A DNA stretch of 64,000 nt from Sulfurimonas sp. UBA6792 (GCA_002452425.1 DKFQ01000066.1:1-64000), one strand, 5' to 3'. Counted from the first letter of the stretch, positions 7,385 to 16,331 are shown. The notes: generated by a model from the letters alone, not told the origin. Program-made: numbers and translations.

Positions 7385-8380
7385 CTAAAAATCCATTGTT
7401 AGCTGTTTTTGGTTCGATAAAAGTCTGTTTAAAATCGATTTATCTACGCCTACAATAAGAGCAAAGTTAAATCTGTTTTCTCTTAAAATAGCAATAATCT
7501 CTTTTTCATTTTTATAACTAAAATTCTTTTGGCTATTTTCTATTTCGATATGTTTTGGGAGTATAAAAATAGTATTTGCCCATGAAGCATGACGCTGCAA
7601 AAACGAGATTTGCGCATCGATAAGTTGGCTATTTGGCTCAAAAATAAGAACTTTATCACTTGTACCAAAGCTCTTTATCTCAAACTTTTTATTGATAAAA
7701 ATAGGTTCAAAATGTTCGATAAGCGTAAATTTTCTGAGTTTATACTCTATTTTGAGTATTTTATAAAGATGCAGCAACTCTTCAAGATAGGGAATAAAAA
7801 AAGGAGAGATGAGCTGTCTTTCGTAAAAAACATTATTATAGATAAAAGATGTTTCAAAAAGCGTCTGTTCGATAATCTCAATGGGAACATAAGGCGGATG
7901 CGGCATCTTTTTAACAACAGCAAACATCTCTTTATCCACAAGGGCAGGGCAAAATAGAAGGGTTGTTCTGTTTTCTGCATCTAAAAGGGCTTTAAAAATC
8001 GATTTTAAATCTCCAAAAATGCTCAAGAAGTTTGATGGAGTGATGACTTGCAAAGAGAGTTTAAAAATAATCTCATTACACGCATACGCCACTATCTCTT
8101 TTTCTATACTTTTAAAACGAATCAGCTTTTTAAGTGCTTCATCAAGGCTATGCGCTTTAATCCAAGCGATTTCATTATCGCTTATCTGTGTGGGCTTATC
8201 AAAAATAACCCCATAAGCGCCATTTGCAACAGCCACTTCAATCTCTTCTTGAGAATATGCAAAAAAAAGATCTCCTCGCTTGACCCTATGTGCTTCAAAA
8301 ACTATATTTTCAAAACTATGTACATAAGGCTCATTGACAAGGGTGGTCTGTGTAAGCGCTAGAAAATTTTCAAGTCTCAT
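7385..8380 (-). CDS. Mur-ligase-like protein lacking the ATP loop
   Basis: A 331-residue cytoplasmic protein. Residues about 25-65 (AHRVKRGDLFFAYSQEE, then ANGAYGVIFDKP) match the N-terminal UDP-sugar-binding domain of MurE/MurF ligases, where a Ser/Lys-rich strand leads into GDLFhA and a GAxxxIhD turn. In Mur ligases the next domain starts with a TGTNGKTT P-loop. At the equivalent point (about residues 113-128) this protein reads ITPSNFLSIFGDLKSI with no GKT/S. It is also about 120-150 residues shorter than MurE/F. I think it is a non-catalytic relative. It overlaps metG by ATGA (8377-8380). Confidence 0.55.
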   Translation of the reverse strand: MRLENFLALTQTTLVNEPYVHSFENIVFEAHRVKRGDLFFAYSQEEIEVAVANGAYGVIFDKPTQISDNEIAWIKAHSLDEALKKLIRFKSIEKEIVAYACNEIIFKLSLQVITPSNFLSIFGDLKSIFKALLDAENRTTLLFCPALVDKEMFAVVKKMPHPPYVPIEIIEQTLFETSFIYNNVFYERQLISPFFIPYLEELLHLYKILKIEYKLRKFTLIEHFEPIFINKKFEIKSFGTSDKVLIFEPNSQLIDAQISFLQRHASWANTIFILPKHIEIENSQKNFSYKNEKEIIAILRENRFNFALIVGVDKSILNRLLSNQKQLTMDF

Positions 8381-10311
8381 CCAATAGGCGTGCCTGCTTT
8401 TTTAGGTTTTTCAGGTCTAACTAGTGAGAGACCATCTTCATCCTTGGCAGCAAGAAGCATTCCCTCTGAGAGCATTCCCATCAGTTTTGCAGGTTTTAGG
8501 TTTGCAACGACGCAGACATGCGTATTTATGAGGGATTCTGGCGTATAGAACTCTCTTATGCCTGCTACAACCTGTCTTGGGTTTTCTTCGCCCAAATCAA
8601 CTTTGAGTTTTAAAAGTTTACTACTCTTTGGAACGATTTCAGCCTCTACTACGATACCGACTTTTAGAGAAGTTTGGAAAAACTGACCGATTTCTATAAG
8701 ATTATCTTGCTCTTTTGCACACTCTGTAACTGCTTTAGGAGCCTCTTTAGCCGCATTTGGATGAGCAAGTGGAGCTTCAGGCATCAAAGGCTCTTCTATA
8801 CGAGGGAAGAGGGGAGGAGTCTGCTTAATATTAAATAGTTTTAGTAATTTTTTCTCAATAACAAGCTCTTTATAACTTGCATTATCTATGCTAAAGTTTA
8901 ATGTATCTGCGATGATGTCTGTAGTTTTAGGCATAATCGCGTGCAACATAATCGCGGCTTTTGCAAGTATATTTGCCACAAGTGCGACTGTTGCAAGTGC
9001 CTCATCTTTTCTCTCTTCCTTCATCTTAACCCATGGGGCATGCTCTTCTATGGCTTTGTTTCCGATGGAAAAGAGTCTCCACAGCTCTTCAAGATATCTA
9101 TGTGTCTGTAGGTTTTGCATATAAGCATCAAGCGAATCCAAAACAACATTCATAGCATCAATCTCTTTTTGATGGTACTTGAGCACATCCACGCTATCTA
9201 TCTCAAAATCGGAGTATTTACCGCTCATACCGATAATACGGTTAAGAAGATTACCCAAATCATTGCTGAGTTCCGAGTTGATTCTGTCTATAAAAGCTCT
9301 TTGAGAAAAATCGCCGTCTTGTCCGAAAGGAACCTCTCTAAGCATAAAATATCTCAGATTTTCAACGCCGTAAGCATCGGAGACTTGTTTTGGAGAGATA
9401 ACATTGCCTTTTGATTTACTCATCTTCTCTCCGTCTCTCGTCCACCAACCATGTGCGCCAATCTGCTTTGGAAGCGGGAGGTCAAGACTCATCAAAAATG
9501 CAGGCCAGTAGATGGCATGAAAGCGAAGAATGTCTTTACCAACAAGCTGTACAGAAGCCGGCCAGTAGCGCATATTTTCTTCAGTTGTTCCATATCCAAG
9601 TGCTGTTACATAGTTAAGGAGTGCATCAAGCCAAACATACATTACATGCTTGTCGTCTTTAATCGACTCAGGCATTTTAACGCCCCATGTAAAAGATGTT
9701 CTTGTAACTGAAAGGTCACGCAAACCGCCTTTAACAAAGTTAATAACCTCATTTGCACGAGAGCGCGGCATGATAAAATCAGGGTTGTCTGCATAATGTT
9801 TTAAAAGCGCATCTTCATACTTTGAGAGCCTAAAAAAGTAGCTCTCTTCTTTTATCACGTTCGTACTTCTACCACAATCAGGGCAAAACTCTCCGTCCAC
9901 AAGTTGCGTTTCCGTAAAAAAAGTCTCACAGCTTACACAGTAGTGACCTTCATAAAAATCTTTATATATATCGCCCTTTGCGTACATTACTTCAAAAGCT
10001 CTCTGCACACCTTTTTTATGCGCTTCATCTGTTGTGCGGATAAATTTATCGTAGCTTATACCAAACTCATCCCAAAGATTTTTAAAAGTAGCACTTATCT
10101 CATCCGCGAACGCCTGAGTAGCTTTGCCATTTTTTTGAGCCGACTCTTCTATCTTTTGTCCATGCTCATCAGTACCAGTTAAAAAGTAGGTATCTTCACC
10201 CTTAAGTTTCTCATATCTTGCCACACTATCGGCGATAAAAGTTGTATAAGCATGTCCAATATGCGCTTCACCGTTTACATAATAGATAGGGGTTGTTATA
10301 TATTTACTCAA
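8377..10311 (-). CDS. metG: Methionyl-tRNA synthetase with C-terminal tRNA-binding domain
   Basis: MetG charges tRNA-Met. Class I motifs are HIGH at residues 17-20 and KMSKS at 296-300. A zinc knuckle is formed by Cys125, Cys128, Cys143 and Cys146. The C-terminal about 105 residues (from FFQTSLKVGIVVEAE) form a Trbp111/EMAP-type oligonucleotide-binding domain that allows dimerisation. The length of 644 aa is normal for this architecture. It reads into the Mur-like gene through a 4-nt overlap and follows a small Cys-rich gene by 9 bp. Confidence 0.97.
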   Translation of the reverse strand: MSKYITTPIYYVNGEAHIGHAYTTFIADSVARYEKLKGEDTYFLTGTDEHGQKIEESAQKNGKATQAFADEISATFKNLWDEFGISYDKFIRTTDEAHKKGVQRAFEVMYAKGDIYKDFYEGHYCVSCETFFTETQLVDGEFCPDCGRSTNVIKEESYFFRLSKYEDALLKHYADNPDFIMPRSRANEVINFVKGGLRDLSVTRTSFTWGVKMPESIKDDKHVMYVWLDALLNYVTALGYGTTEENMRYWPASVQLVGKDILRFHAIYWPAFLMSLDLPLPKQIGAHGWWTRDGEKMSKSKGNVISPKQVSDAYGVENLRYFMLREVPFGQDGDFSQRAFIDRINSELSNDLGNLLNRIIGMSGKYSDFEIDSVDVLKYHQKEIDAMNVVLDSLDAYMQNLQTHRYLEELWRLFSIGNKAIEEHAPWVKMKEERKDEALATVALVANILAKAAIMLHAIMPKTTDIIADTLNFSIDNASYKELVIEKKLLKLFNIKQTPPLFPRIEEPLMPEAPLAHPNAAKEAPKAVTECAKEQDNLIEIGQFFQTSLKVGIVVEAEIVPKSSKLLKLKVDLGEENPRQVVAGIREFYTPESLINTHVCVVANLKPAKLMGMLSEGMLLAAKDEDGLSLVRPEKPKKAGTPIG

Positions 10312-10320
10312 TTTTTCTCC

Positions 10321-10527
10321 TTAAAATTCAAATCCACCAGTATCCCCTTTAGACATACTGTTGTAAACCGCTTTCACATAACTACTTCTTAATTCACACG
10401 TCAGATAAAACTCACAGGCGCTACAGCTCTTAACCTCTTTGGCTTTCTGACAAGTTTGAAGTTTCTCTATCATCTCATCCAAATGGAGTTCAAACTTGTC
10501 GAGCGTTTGTGACTCAGTTGTTTGCAT
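10321..10527 (-). CDS. Small Cys-rich protein of unknown function
   Basis: A 68-residue protein with an amphipathic N-terminal half and the cluster [10 protein letters not shown] near residues 35-44 plus Cys26. This could bind a metal or form a disulfide. It is not a family I recognise. It overlaps the fbp stop by 14 nt and precedes metG by 9 bp, so it is embedded in the fbp-metG transcript. No signal peptide is visible. Confidence 0.65.
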   Translation of the reverse strand: MQTTESQTLDKFELHLDEMIEKLQTCQKAKEVKSCSACEFYLTCELRSSYVKAVYNSMSKGDTGGFEF

Positions 10528-11353
10528 AGACTTCTTTTACTCTTTGTACCTCGTAGCGTGAACCAAAAAAACACGGTGAAGTGTCATGGATATCGGCGTA
10601 TGCAAGTCCCATTAAATCTTCTTTTCCATCAATCGCTTCTCCGCCTGCTTTTTTAAAGATAAAAGCAAAAGGGAAAACTTCAAAAAGCCGTCGCAGTTTT
10701 CCTTTTGGTTTATCTGAAGTAGCAGGATAACTGAAGAGTCCTCCACCTTTGAGAAGAATCTGATGCAAGTCCGGAACCATTCCGCCGGAGTATCTCAGAC
10801 GATACCCCTCTGCAAAGAAACTATCTACCATCTCTTTATGGTAAGACTTCCAGTTTTGCTGTGTTCCACCAGGCGCGTTGAGTTTGCCTTTTTCGTTTAA
10901 GCGAACCTCTTTAACAAACTCAAACTCTTTGCCTTGAAGCAGATGCATCTTTACTTTGTTGTGCGCAAAAACCATCTCCACGCGAGGACCAAAAACGACA
11001 TAACACGATGCAACCATATTTTGTGCACCAAATGCATTCTCATAAATCCCAAAGATAGAACCAACACTTAGGTTTACATCGATTAGTGATGAACCATCAA
11101 GCGGGTCGTAAGCGATGAAGTATTTGCCATTTTCATGCAACATTACCGCATGTTCTTTCTCTTCACTTGCTATGGTGTGGATAGAAGCGACATTTGAAAA
11201 CTCCTCTTCGATAATCATATCACACTTGATATCAAGCTGAAGCTGTGTCTCGCCAGAGCTGTTTTCCTGCTGTGAATAGCCTATGTCTTTTGTGTCTATC
11301 GCATCTTTTATACGTATGGCACTTCTTTGTATAGCACTAAATATATCAGTCAT
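10514..11353 (-). CDS. fbp: Fructose-1,6-bisphosphatase class I
   Basis: Fbp hydrolyses fructose 1,6-bisphosphate to fructose 6-phosphate, the committed gluconeogenic step, which an autotroph using the TCA cycle backwards needs to make sugars. The metal-binding signature DPLDGSS lies at residues 83-89, and [14 protein letters not shown] near residue 190 and SPCFFGSR near the end also fit. At 279 aa it is slightly shorter than the 330 aa of the E. coli enzyme. It starts 2 bp after mobB. Confidence 0.93.
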   Translation of the reverse strand: MTDIFSAIQRSAIRIKDAIDTKDIGYSQQENSSGETQLQLDIKCDMIIEEEFSNVASIHTIASEEKEHAVMLHENGKYFIAYDPLDGSSLIDVNLSVGSIFGIYENAFGAQNMVASCYVVFGPRVEMVFAHNKVKMHLLQGKEFEFVKEVRLNEKGKLNAPGGTQQNWKSYHKEMVDSFFAEGYRLRYSGGMVPDLHQILLKGGGLFSYPATSDKPKGKLRRLFEVFPFAFIFKKAGGEAIDGKEDLMGLAYADIHDTSPCFFGSRYEVQRVKEVYANN

Positions 11354-11355
11354 TT

Positions 11356-11859
11356 TTATACTTCCTTTGCATTTTTAAATATCCACTCTATCACATCTTC
11401 ACAATTGTTCAAGTTCAAAATAGCAACATCTTTTGGAAAATCGTATCTGCTCATATCGATGCTTCCATCCGTCGCTAACGCATCCATATACGGAAAATAT
11501 CCAGCATCCAAAGAGTCTCTAAAAACACTGATGCGCGGAAGAGGGAGGTTTTTAAGCCCCTCAACGAGTAAAATATCAAACTTGTCAAAAAGCCGTATCA
11601 TCTCATCTAAATCTTGATGTTTTTGCGAAAAGTAAGTGGTACGATTTGGAGAAGTCACGATAACCTCTGCGCCTGTGTCGGAGAACTTATAGCTGTCTTT
11701 ACCCTCAACATCAAAACGAGCCTTGTCTTTTGGGTCATGCTTTATGATGGCGACCTCTTTTTTATGGTCATGGATAAGTTTTCTGGCGATTTTTAATATA
11801 AGTGTCGTTTTACCGCTATTTGAAGGACCGGTAAATGCAACTGCTAATCTTTTTTTCAA
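11356..11859 (-). CDS. mobB: MobB, molybdopterin-guanine dinucleotide accessory GTPase
   Basis: MobB binds GTP and assists MobA in attaching GMP to molybdopterin for enzymes such as periplasmic nitrate reductase. The P-loop GPSNSGKTT lies at residues 11-19, and [16 protein letters not shown] near residue 90 is the family's switch-like motif. The length of 167 aa is normal. It is the first gene of the run mobB-fbp-small gene-metG-Mur-like-dctP, and its promoter should lie in 11860-11956. Confidence 0.92.
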   Translation of the reverse strand: MKKRLAVAFTGPSNSGKTTLILKIARKLIHDHKKEVAIIKHDPKDKARFDVEGKDSYKFSDTGAEVIVTSPNRTTYFSQKHQDLDEMIRLFDKFDILLVEGLKNLPLPRISVFRDSLDAGYFPYMDALATDGSIDMSRYDFPKDVAILNLNNCEDVIEWIFKNAKEV

Positions 11860-11925
11860 TGGTTATACTTTAATCAAAATTTGAGTGATTATACAAAATA
11901 GTCGTTAAAAGGTTGTTTAATAAGC

Positions 11926-11931
11926 TATAAT
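11926..11931 (+). promoter_or_regulatory. -10 box of the small lipoprotein gene, with 5' hairpin
   Basis: TATAAT on the plus strand lies 25 nt before ATG 11957. Just after it is an inverted repeat, CTCTGA (11933-11938) and TCAGAG (11943-11948), which overlaps the GAGGG ribosome binding site. The hairpin could mask the site, but this is inference. Confidence 0.55.
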
Positions 11932-11956
11932 TCTCTGATTATTCAGAGGGATTTAG

Positions 11957-12445
11957 ATGAAAAATATTTTGCTATTTTTGACTTTTTTATTGCTTTTTAC
12001 CGGATGTTCTCAAAAAAATGCTTTTTTTGCATTTGATATGGACAAAACAAAAGAGTTAAGTGTTTCAAGTCTTCAAAGTAGTAAAATAGTCTCGCAAAAT
12101 GCAGATGTCAGAGGAGTTTTTTCGGCGATATATCTTAATGAGGTCTATCCAGAAACCTTCAATGAGCATGAGTACTTTTTCATATTTATCTATCTTAAAG
12201 AGGCAAAAGAGCTGCATAGCGCCAAAGATGGTATAGAGAGCAGTTTAAAACTCACTTTAAACTCCAAATCGCCACTCAAGATAAAAAAACTACCAAAGCA
12301 GAACCAATTTTCGCATCTCATAGAGACAACGAACAACTGGAGCGAGTACTACATGGTAGCGTTTGAGATGGCAGATAAGCTCAATCTCTCTCTAAAAGAG
12401 GAACAATCCTCATCCACCGCAACACTCAAATATAAAAAAGAGTAA
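11957..12445 (+). CDS. Small lipoprotein of unknown function
   Basis: The 162-residue product starts with a lipoprotein signal peptide, MKNILLFLTFLLLFTGC, where Cys17 would be lipidated. The residue after it is Ser, which favours the outer membrane. The mature part is soluble with alternating strands, and no family is recognised. It is a single-gene unit with its own TATAAT box and a GAGGG ribosome binding site, and it converges on yggT with one base between the stops. A perfect 8-bp hairpin (12451-12458 with 12463-12470), inside the yggT 3' end, may help stop transcription. Confidence 0.8.
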   Translation: MKNILLFLTFLLLFTGCSQKNAFFAFDMDKTKELSVSSLQSSKIVSQNADVRGVFSAIYLNEVYPETFNEHEYFFIFIYLKEAKELHSAKDGIESSLKLTLNSKSPLKIKKLPKQNQFSHLIETTNNWSEYYMVAFEMADKLNLSLKEEQSSSTATLKYKKE

Positions 12446-12446
12446 A

Positions 12447-12731
12447 TCAGAGTGCTCTTAAGAGAGCACTAAGTAACACTAAAAGAACCTGCAAACCAAT
12501 CACTATGATAAGCGGTGCCAAATCCAAACCATTAAAGTTCGTTCTTACATATCTTCTGACAAGCATGTAAGCAGGATTTGTAATTCTGTATAAAAACTGA
12601 ACTATTGGGTTGAACGGGTCTGGGTTCACAAAACTAAGCAGTGCCGCTATGATAATCACCCATATATAAACATTGATGATTCCAAGAACGATAGAGCCCA
12701 ACCCTTGAATGATTTCTACTAAGATGCTCAT
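12447..12731 (-). CDS. YggT family membrane protein
   Basis: This is a 94-residue YggT/YlmG protein with two hydrophobic blocks (about residues 8-32 and 70-92) separated by the typical segment FVNPDPFNPIVQFLYRITNP. YggT proteins are implicated in osmotic tolerance and division-site organisation, but their activity is unclear. I moved the start to ATG 12731, because the longer frame runs into the GluRS-like gene and the ATG forms an ATGA overlap with that gene's stop. Confidence 0.85.
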   Translation of the reverse strand: MSILVEIIQGLGSIVLGIINVYIWVIIIAALLSFVNPDPFNPIVQFLYRITNPAYMLVRRYVRTNFNGLDLAPLIIVIGLQVLLVLLSALLRAL

Positions 12732-13948
12732 TTTACAATCTCTCCTATATAATTTTTGATGCATTTATAAACAGCAGCAATATCTGGAGTGTGTTCACTT
12801 CCCGTAAGAAGAAGTCTGAGGGATTTTAAAAAATTTTCACCTTTGATGCCGGATTCTTGCATGATATGTTTTTCAAACTCTTCATATCTATCGAAGTAGG
12901 GTGCTTTTTTGATGATAGAGGCAATCATACCCACCGATTCTTTAAGCTCCTCTGGAATCTCTTTTGGTGCAAAAATAGCACCCACCTTGCTTCTAAGCTC
13001 TTTTGTCGTACTCGCCTCTTCAAGATAGACTTTTGCAAGTTTTCCTATCTCTTCGTCTGCAAAACCTACATAGCGTGAGAGCTCTTTGGCATCAAGCATC
13101 ATCAGATGTTCTCTGTTTATCTGCTTGAGTATGTCGATATCGAAACGGGCAGGGGATTTGGATATATTTTCCAAGCTAAACCACTCTATGGCTTCTTGCA
13201 GGGTAAATATCTCTTTTGGCGGCTTAATAGCTGTTGATATTAAATAATTTGCAATTGCTGATGGTAAAAATCCCTCTTCAAGAAGCCACTTTACGCTTGA
13301 AGTACCATCTTGCATAGCAGGAAGATGCACATACTCAATTTTCTTTTCATAGCCAAGTGATGTTCGAATCCAATCCTCTTTTGCTGCATCGCTTAGATGC
13401 TCTTCATCACGGATGACTAAAGATATATCACCGAGCATATCATCAATCCCACAGGCGAAGCTGTAAGTTGGTCTTTTATCCTCAGTCATTATGATAAAAC
13501 TCTCCGCATTAGGCTCTTGTGACTTTTTGATTCTGATGGTAAATGGATTTTGGTTGTCGATGACAAGTTCGTCAGGTAAGGAAGCGCAAGCATCATCATA
13601 TTTGTATACTTCTTTGTTGCTTTTGGCTTCTTCTCTCTTTTTTTCAAGCCACTCTGGTGAGCAAAAACAGCTAAATGCCTTTTTTTCATGAAGAAGCTGC
13701 AGAGCCATTGCTGCATGAAAACGGAAATTTTGACTTTGGTGGACAACATGAGAGTACTCAATGCCAAAAAGTTCCAAAATACCGACTATCTCTTGGTCTT
13801 TTCCTTCCATGTTTCTCTCTTTGTCCCTATCTTCTATGCGAACGATTAAACCCTCACTTCTCTGCTTTGAGACAATATAGTTCAATATGGCAACTCTTAA
13901 GTTACCAATGTTCATATCATGAGTCGGGCTAAACGCAAATCTCAGCAT
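12728..13948 (-). CDS. Glutamyl-tRNA synthetase paralogue with lost catalytic motifs
   Basis: Over its whole length this 406-residue protein follows bacterial GluRS: Rossmann fold, insertion domain, stem-contact and anticodon-binding regions. Key catalytic elements are changed. In place of the usual SPTGDMHIGN, residues 7-16 read SPTHDMNIGN, so the first His of HIGH is Asn13 and the ATP-side Gly is His10. The RGEDH element is RDEEH (180-184), and the NTP loop after it is DAA. The KMSKR loop is deleted, since VHLPAMQDGTSSVKWLL (207-223) skips about 12 residues. A stretch of about 15 residues before residue 148 is also missing. The frame is intact. It is probably not an aminoacylating enzyme. 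Confidence 0.85.
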   Translation of the reverse strand: MLRFAFSPTHDMNIGNLRVAILNYIVSKQRSEGLIVRIEDRDKERNMEGKDQEIVGILELFGIEYSHVVHQSQNFRFHAAMALQLLHEKKAFSCFCSPEWLEKKREEAKSNKEVYKYDDACASLPDELVIDNQNPFTIRIKKSQEPNAESFIIMTEDKRPTYSFACGIDDMLGDISLVIRDEEHLSDAAKEDWIRTSLGYEKKIEYVHLPAMQDGTSSVKWLLEEGFLPSAIANYLISTAIKPPKEIFTLQEAIEWFSLENISKSPARFDIDILKQINREHLMMLDAKELSRYVGFADEEIGKLAKVYLEEASTTKELRSKVGAIFAPKEIPEELKESVGMIASIIKKAPYFDRYEEFEKHIMQESGIKGENFLKSLRLLLTGSEHTPDIAAVYKCIKNYIGEIVK

Positions 13949-13976
13949 TTCTATTCCTGTATAATCTAATTTTGGA

Positions 13977-14016
13977 ATTCTATCAAGTTTTAGCTAAAGC
14001 TCCGATTTGATAGAAT
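13977..14016. promoter_or_regulatory. Perfect inverted repeat between gltX-like gene and glnS
   Basis: ATTCTATCAA (13977-13986) and TTGATAGAAT (14007-14016) are perfect 10-bp arms separated by 20 bp that include the palindrome TTTAGCTAAA. The element occupies the middle of the 109-bp divergent region. It could be a shared operator or a leader hairpin. TATAC/CATAAT-like boxes lie on either side, but I cannot fix the promoters. Confidence 0.5.
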
Positions 14017-14057
14017 ACTATCCATAATACAAAGTTTTAAACAAAGGTTTAGTAGTC

Positions 14058-16319
14058 ATGAGTGAACACAAAGATTTTTTACGCACAATAGTTGAAAAAG
14101 ACCTAAAAGCAGGCAAATATAAAAATATTATCACAAGATTTCCTCCTGAGCCAAACGGCTTTCCTCACATCGGACATGCTAAATCTATCGCTATCAATTT
14201 CGGTATTGCACGCGATTATAACGGTCGCTGTAACCTTAGGATGGACGATACGAACCCGACTACAGAGGACACAAGATATGTTGAAGCGCTTAAAGATGCT
14301 GTTGAGTGGCTTGGATTTAAGTGGGATGGCGATGTGCGTTATACATCTGACTATTTCGACAAACTTTACGAGTATGCCGTAGAGCTTGTCAAAATGGGCA
14401 AAGCTTATGTTGACAGTTTGGATGAAGAGACGATGCGTGAGTATCGTGGTACTGTTACAGAAGCGGGGCGTCGCAGTGAATATGCAAATCGTAGTGTAGA
14501 AGAGAACCTTGACCTTTTAGAGAGAATGAAAAACGGCGAGTTTGAAGACGGTGCGCATGTTCTTCGTGCCAAGATAGACATGTCTGCTGCAAATATGAAG
14601 ATGCGTGATCCTCTTTTGTACCGCATACGCCATGCACACCACTATAGAGCAGGGGACAAGTGGGCAATTTACCCTATGTATGACTTTGGTCACTGTCTCT
14701 CTGATTATATCGAAGGTATTACCCACTCTATCTGTACGCTAGAGTTTGAAAACAACCGTGATATCTATGACTGGGTGTTAGATACACTTGGACTTCAACC
14801 GCCACGCCCTTATCAGCATGAGTTTGCAAGACTTGGCATCAACTATACCGTTATGAGCAAAAGAAAGCTTCTGGAGTTGGTCAATGAAAAAAGAGTAAAC
14901 GGATGGGATGATCCTCGCATGCCAACTATTGCAGGGCTTAGAAGAAGAGGTTATACACCCGAATCCATTTTAAACTTCTGTGATCAAATCGGTATAGCAA
15001 AAGCAAACTCCACTGTTGATGTCTCGCAGCTTGAGTTTTGTATCAGAGATGATCTCAACACAAAAGTACCTCGTGTGATGAGTGTGCTTGATCCTCTAAA
15101 AGTAACCATAGAGAACTATGAGGGCAGTGAAGAACTTGACGCTTCGTACTATCCTGATGATATACCAAAAGAGGGGTCAAGAAAGATTCCTTTTTCCAAA
15201 GAGATATATATTGAGCGTGATGATTTTGATGAAAACCCTCCAAAAGGCTATTTTCGTCTCACACCTGAACAGAGTGTGCGTCTCAAACATGCCTATATCA
15301 TCACATGCAAAGAGGTTAAAAAAGATGAAAACGGCAATATAACCGAGATAATAGCAGAGTACCATCCCAGCTCAAAAAGCGGACAAGACACAAGCGGCAT
15401 AAAAGTCAAAAGTGCTATCCAATGGGTGGATGCTGCATCTGCTAAAGAAGTGGAGGTAAGGCTCTATGAAAGGCTTTATGCTTGTGAAAACCCTCAAGGC
15501 ATGGAAGATCTCAATCCTAACTCTTTAAAAATCATACAAAATGCGCTTATTGAACCTGCAGTTGTAACAGAAAAACCAGATGTTAGATTTCAGTTTGAAA
15601 GACATGGATATTTTTATGCTGATTCTGTTGACTACACAGATGAAAAACCTGTTTTTAACAAAATCGTAGGTCTTAAAGAGTCTTGGGGTAAAAAAAACAG
15701 TACTGAGGCAACCACTGCTAAGATAGAAAAAAGAGAAGATAAAAAGATTCAGATTGAGGGTAAAGCTGAAGCTATGAGTGAAGCAGAGCAGTCTCTGTTT
15801 AACAGATACACCAATGAGCTTGGACTAAACAGTATGCTTGCCGAGATTTTAGCCAGAGATGAAAAACTCTCCTCTTTTTATGAAAATGTACTCTCGCTTC
15901 ACAACTCCCCTGTAACTATTGCAAACATTGTAGCAAATGAGGTAGCAAGAGAGTTTAAAGAGAAACAAGGCAGTGAGCTGAAGTTTACTGCACTCCAAAT
16001 AGCCGAACTTGTTAAGATGATTGATGAAGGCACTATCTCAAATAAAATAGCTAAAGAAGTTTTTGAAGAGATGGCTACAAATGGAGAAAACCCTATGCTG
16101 ATAGTTCAAGCTAAGGGACTTATCCAGATAAGCGACCCTGCTGTAATTGAGCCTATTATCGATGAAGTAATCGCAAAAAATCCTGACAATGTTGCTAAGT
16201 TCAAAGGCGGAAACACCAATCTGCTTGGTTTTTTTGTAGGTCAAGTACTAAAAATGACAGGCGGTAAAGCAAACCCAAGCGTGGTAAATGAACTTGTTGC
16301 ACAGAAACTAAACAAGTAA
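14058..16319 (+). CDS. glnS: Glutaminyl-tRNA synthetase fused to YqeY/GatB tail domain
   Basis: GlnRS charges tRNA-Gln directly with glutamine. Motifs are PPEPNGFPHIGH (residues 29-40) and MSKRK (266-270). Catalytic and beta-barrel anticodon domains fill residues 1 to about 560. From about 575 to 753 there is a helical domain with GTISNKIAKEVFEEM and PAVIEPIIDEVIAKNPDNV, the hallmarks of the YqeY/GatB C-terminal tail that grips tRNA-Gln. The same fusion is known from Deinococcus. The start has AAAGG upstream. Most Campylobacterota instead use a GluRS2 plus GatCAB, so this gene suggests acquisition by transfer. Confidence 0.93.
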   Translation: MSEHKDFLRTIVEKDLKAGKYKNIITRFPPEPNGFPHIGHAKSIAINFGIARDYNGRCNLRMDDTNPTTEDTRYVEALKDAVEWLGFKWDGDVRYTSDYFDKLYEYAVELVKMGKAYVDSLDEETMREYRGTVTEAGRRSEYANRSVEENLDLLERMKNGEFEDGAHVLRAKIDMSAANMKMRDPLLYRIRHAHHYRAGDKWAIYPMYDFGHCLSDYIEGITHSICTLEFENNRDIYDWVLDTLGLQPPRPYQHEFARLGINYTVMSKRKLLELVNEKRVNGWDDPRMPTIAGLRRRGYTPESILNFCDQIGIAKANSTVDVSQLEFCIRDDLNTKVPRVMSVLDPLKVTIENYEGSEELDASYYPDDIPKEGSRKIPFSKEIYIERDDFDENPPKGYFRLTPEQSVRLKHAYIITCKEVKKDENGNITEIIAEYHPSSKSGQDTSGIKVKSAIQWVDAASAKEVEVRLYERLYACENPQGMEDLNPNSLKIIQNALIEPAVVTEKPDVRFQFERHGYFYADSVDYTDEKPVFNKIVGLKESWGKKNSTEATTAKIEKREDKKIQIEGKAEAMSEAEQSLFNRYTNELGLNSMLAEILARDEKLSSFYENVLSLHNSPVTIANIVANEVAREFKEKQGSELKFTALQIAELVKMIDEGTISNKIAKEVFEEMATNGENPMLIVQAKGLIQISDPAVIEPIIDEVIAKNPDNVAKFKGGNTNLLGFFVGQVLKMTGGKANPSVVNELVAQKLNK

Positions 16320-16331
16320 AAGAGCAGGGGG

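Noticed and set aside
12728..13948. GluRS gene disrupted by a frameshift
   Set aside because: The frame is continuous through both lost motifs, and sequence on either side stays in register, so these are in-frame changes and deletions.
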